Assembly: GCA_946699065.1 (NCBI GenBank)
Contig: CAMPDV010000138.1
Coordinates: forward strand, 372,001-436,000
Direction of reading: 5' to 3'
Length of the DNA stretch: 64,000 nucleotides
Origin: Loxodes magnus
Lineage: Eukaryota > Ciliophora > Karyorelictea > Loxodida > Loxodidae
Shown here in pieces: positions 61,725 to 64,000 of this stretch; position 1 is the first letter of the stretch, and every line of letters begins with the position of its first letter. The notes beneath the pieces are model-generated. The model was not told the origin of the DNA, did not search any database, and saw nothing but the letters and a program-made list of their open reading frames with translations. The position numbers were made by a program, and so were the translations under genes.

Positions 61725-64000
61725 TCAAGCGTTTGTGTTGTAATTAAGGAGTTTCTTAGGTGTAACCTTTTCTACAAAATAACAATCAATTGGTAGTTAC
61801 ACTATTGTGTCCTGCTATTACAACTGGACTGTAATATTTTTGTTGAATTCGAATAGATAATCTTCTGCCTTAAAACTTTCCAAAGCTTTTTTAGTTCTTG
61901 AACTAATGTTTATTTTACCCGGTTAGCTATTTGACTCTATTGTATTGGCTATCATAACAGCAGGTCCATATATATCATATCTAACAATGGTACTTCCAGA
62001 TACTCCTCCTATAACATTGCCTATATGAATACCTATTCTCATCTATAATTAACTCTAGCATACTTCGTTCGTCTCTTCTATAGCATTAATTAAACTTAGT
62101 CCAAAATTGATTATATTTACAAGCTCCTAACTATAACTTCTCTCTTTTTTATCCTTTTATCCATTATATCCAATTGCTACGTAGCAGTCTCCAATAGTGC
62201 AAACCTTGTAGCATTAATTCTATACGCACAAGGAATCAAAATTAGAGAAAAGCTGGTTTAGAATTCTTATAACAGTCTAAGGAGAATTTTAGCTCGAGAA
62301 TGCAGTGAATCCCACTATATCCGCAAACATAATTGGTAAGTTCTTAATCTCTTCAGCCACAATCTATCCTTCCTTAAGGCTCTTAATTACATGAATAGGC
62401 ATCAAGTGATTCAACAAATTTTCCGTTTTCCTTATTTTCTAGCTGAGCAACTCTTTTGTTTTAAAAGCATAGATCTCATTTATCTCCTTTATGTAAATCG
62501 AAATTAAGGTGAAGAACTTGCAAGTCAGCAAAATTTCAAAGAGGATTAAGTAATTGGAAACATCTTCCAGCTTATAGTAGAAAACTATCATTTCCACAAC
62601 GAAGAGAACGGAAAATATAATAAGGATCTGGTAGAACATTAATAAGCAGTTATATGCTATTAAAATGATGTAGAAACAGATTAAAAAAGAGCTCTGGACC
62701 ATCAGATCTTAGGATATAAAAAGCGTGCTGATTATAAAATTTGAGTATATGATTGAACTTGCTAAGGCTAGGACTTTGAGTCACTGTTGTCTCTTATCAA
62801 AAATGAACATGGACAGTATTTATATGGTTGTTAGCGTTGCTTAAAATATCTAAGAAAGGTAATATGTTAAGTCATATCCATGACTTGAATAGAGAAAAGG
62901 TATCAAAAATATCTATAAAGCTATGTTTAGGCAAATCCCAAACTTAATTTCTATAAAAGCGTTCTATTACTTATGATTCTTAAATTCTTAAAAATCCCTT
63001 AACTTCTAAAATTTTTTTTGAGGGTTTAGCGTTTGAAAAATATATTGCACAAAGCTAAGTTTCTTAGAATTTTTCTATTTTTAATCTGATTAGTTTTACT
63101 CTAAAGGGTTGTACTAAATCAAATTCTCTATTATCTTTGAATTTTTTTCCAAATTTAGAAATTTAATGTCGTTATCTACTTTGAGGCCAAAAACATCATG
63201 AGATTTCTTTTAATGTTTTTTGTTTACATTATTATTGCTATTTTATGGGAAGTTTTAAACTTAACTCAATGAATGTTTTTTTGTCTCCCTTTATGACTTC
63301 TAAGTTTTATTTTGGCTTTCTAAATCATTTGGAGAGAAATTTTTCTCTAGATTTTCGTTACTATTTGATCCCTTTTTATCTCAAGAAATATCGATGAAGG
63401 ATTTAGACTAGTAAAACTTAATTTGCTTCTAGATTTTTTTTGGACTACTAAGAATGCTATCTAAGTAATTACTTTCGTTATACTAGTTAATTTTTTTATT
63501 TGGATTTACCTTCATATACTATTTCTGAATTGATACCGATTGAATCTTCGAAGTAGTATTGTCTTATAGTATCTTGTTCTGGTTATTTAAAGTAGTCTGA
63601 GTCTTCCTCAATTGATTGGTAGGGAAAGGCTTAAGATTTATATTTCTCTTTAGTTTTGGTTATATTTAAATTTACTATGCATTAATCTTATTTTCTTCCC
63701 ATAGACCTTTATCTCGTGAGACAGTATTTGCTTGATTATTTTCAGGCTGCTAAATCTCTGTACTTTGAGGAATCTAAGTATAGATTTCCTTGGTTTGAAA
63801 AAGATCTTATCTAACCTAATTTTCCAGCTCTACTTTTCTTTTATTAAGTAAATCAACTTCTGCTTCCTAAGTCTCCTACAATTTACCCATAATTTCTTCA
63901 TCTGAACTAGAAGATTTATTACTCAGCGGTTCTAATTTCTCAGTTGGAATTGGTGCGTTAATTTTCATCTTATCAATAAACTTGGAGTATTAGCTAGTTT
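61725..64000 (-). CDS. Membrane-anchored class III adenylyl/guanylyl cyclase, N-terminus beyond window
   Basis: One frame of at least 758 codons ending at TGA 61725-61727. A Gln/Asn/Lys-rich disordered N-terminal region (about 62950-64000) precedes about six hydrophobic segments (about 62440-62930; for example VLALASSIIYSNFIISTLF, LIIFSVLFVVEMIVFYYKL) and one class III catalytic domain. Both metal-binding Asp are present: FADIVGFT (codon 62319-62321) and CTIGDCYVA (codon 62187-62189). MRIGIHIGNVIGGVSGSTIV and YDIYGPAVMIAN follow. The purine-selecting positions are Cys (in KVCTIGD) and Asp (in RYDIYG), so ATP versus GTP cannot be decided. Trp is TGA at 62781 and 63381. Class III catalysts normally dimerise; only one domain is seen. 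The role is inferred to be cyclic nucleotide production at a membrane. Confidence 0.92.

Noticed and set aside
1-64000. Reading the window with the standard code or with TGA as stop only (Tetrahymena/Paramecium code).
   Set aside because: Known families would be cut many times: WDR70 alone has eight TGA at Trp positions and many TAA/TAG at Gln positions.
1-64000. Condylostoma-type code, in which all three stop codons are also sense.
   Set aside because: Every well-bounded gene here ends in TGA. I saw no gene that clearly ends at TAA or TAG; in old yellow enzyme the last codon is TAG followed by the TGA stop.
30395-64000. Old yellow enzyme and cyclase as a functional gene pair.
   Set aside because: They are convergent, and the cyclase is dead in two of three units, so linkage is better explained by the history of duplication.
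1-64000. tRNA, rRNA or CRISPR loci.
   Set aside because: No cloverleaf with a GGTTCGA-type loop, no rRNA core sequence and no short regularly spaced repeats were found by eye. A tRNAscan run would be decisive.

Overview
The window is nuclear DNA of a ciliate, probably a karyorelict such as Loxodes. It is very AT-rich. Recognisable eukaryotic proteins (WDR70, Mkt1, ELAPOR, YTH, Sec7/PH, old yellow enzyme, class III cyclase) read correctly only if TAA and TAG are glutamine and TGA is both tryptophan and the sole terminator. For example, TGA codes the Trp of WD motifs in WDR70 and of the PH domain at 16783-18870. Coding sequence is interrupted by minute introns of 16-20 nt, which restore frame exactly in three genes. 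Because only TGA can stop, most open frames here are uninformative. I relied on protein-family resemblance, residue composition and copy-to-copy comparison.

Left part (1-24.3 kb), single-copy genes: a secreted Cys-rich surface protein (minus, cut by the window edge); about 3 kb with no recognised gene; an EF-hand-like protein (minus); then a plus-strand run of an Mkt1-like XPG-fold protein, an unrecognised 598-aa protein, WDR70 and an ELAPOR/EIG121-like receptor. Next come an ankyrin-Sec7-PH protein (minus) whose glutamic finger is missing, a C2 protein (plus) and a YTH m6A reader (plus).

Right part (about 24.35-61.6 kb): a tandem array. Units 1 and 2 (30306-45230 and 45231-59987, spacing 14,925 and 14,757 bp) are nearly identical. 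Each carries an intact old yellow enzyme gene, a decayed copy of a nucleotidyl cyclase and a set of small unrecognised genes, two of them with CCHC-type zinc-knuckle motifs. Unit 3 begins with a third intact old yellow enzyme gene and then runs into the intact, membrane-anchored cyclase (61725 to beyond 64000). Unit 0 (about 24.35-30.3 kb) is an older, shortened and strongly diverged unit with only a fragment of the old yellow enzyme gene. The array looks like repeated duplication of an old yellow enzyme/cyclase neighbourhood, with decay of the duplicated cyclase and recent amplification.

No rRNA, tRNA, CRISPR or recognisable transposase or reverse transcriptase was seen. The single-copy genes are unrelated in function (mRNA regulation, membrane traffic, surface proteins) and give no sign of an operon. 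The array points to dosage amplification of a flavin reductase and an unusual set of repeat-borne genes.
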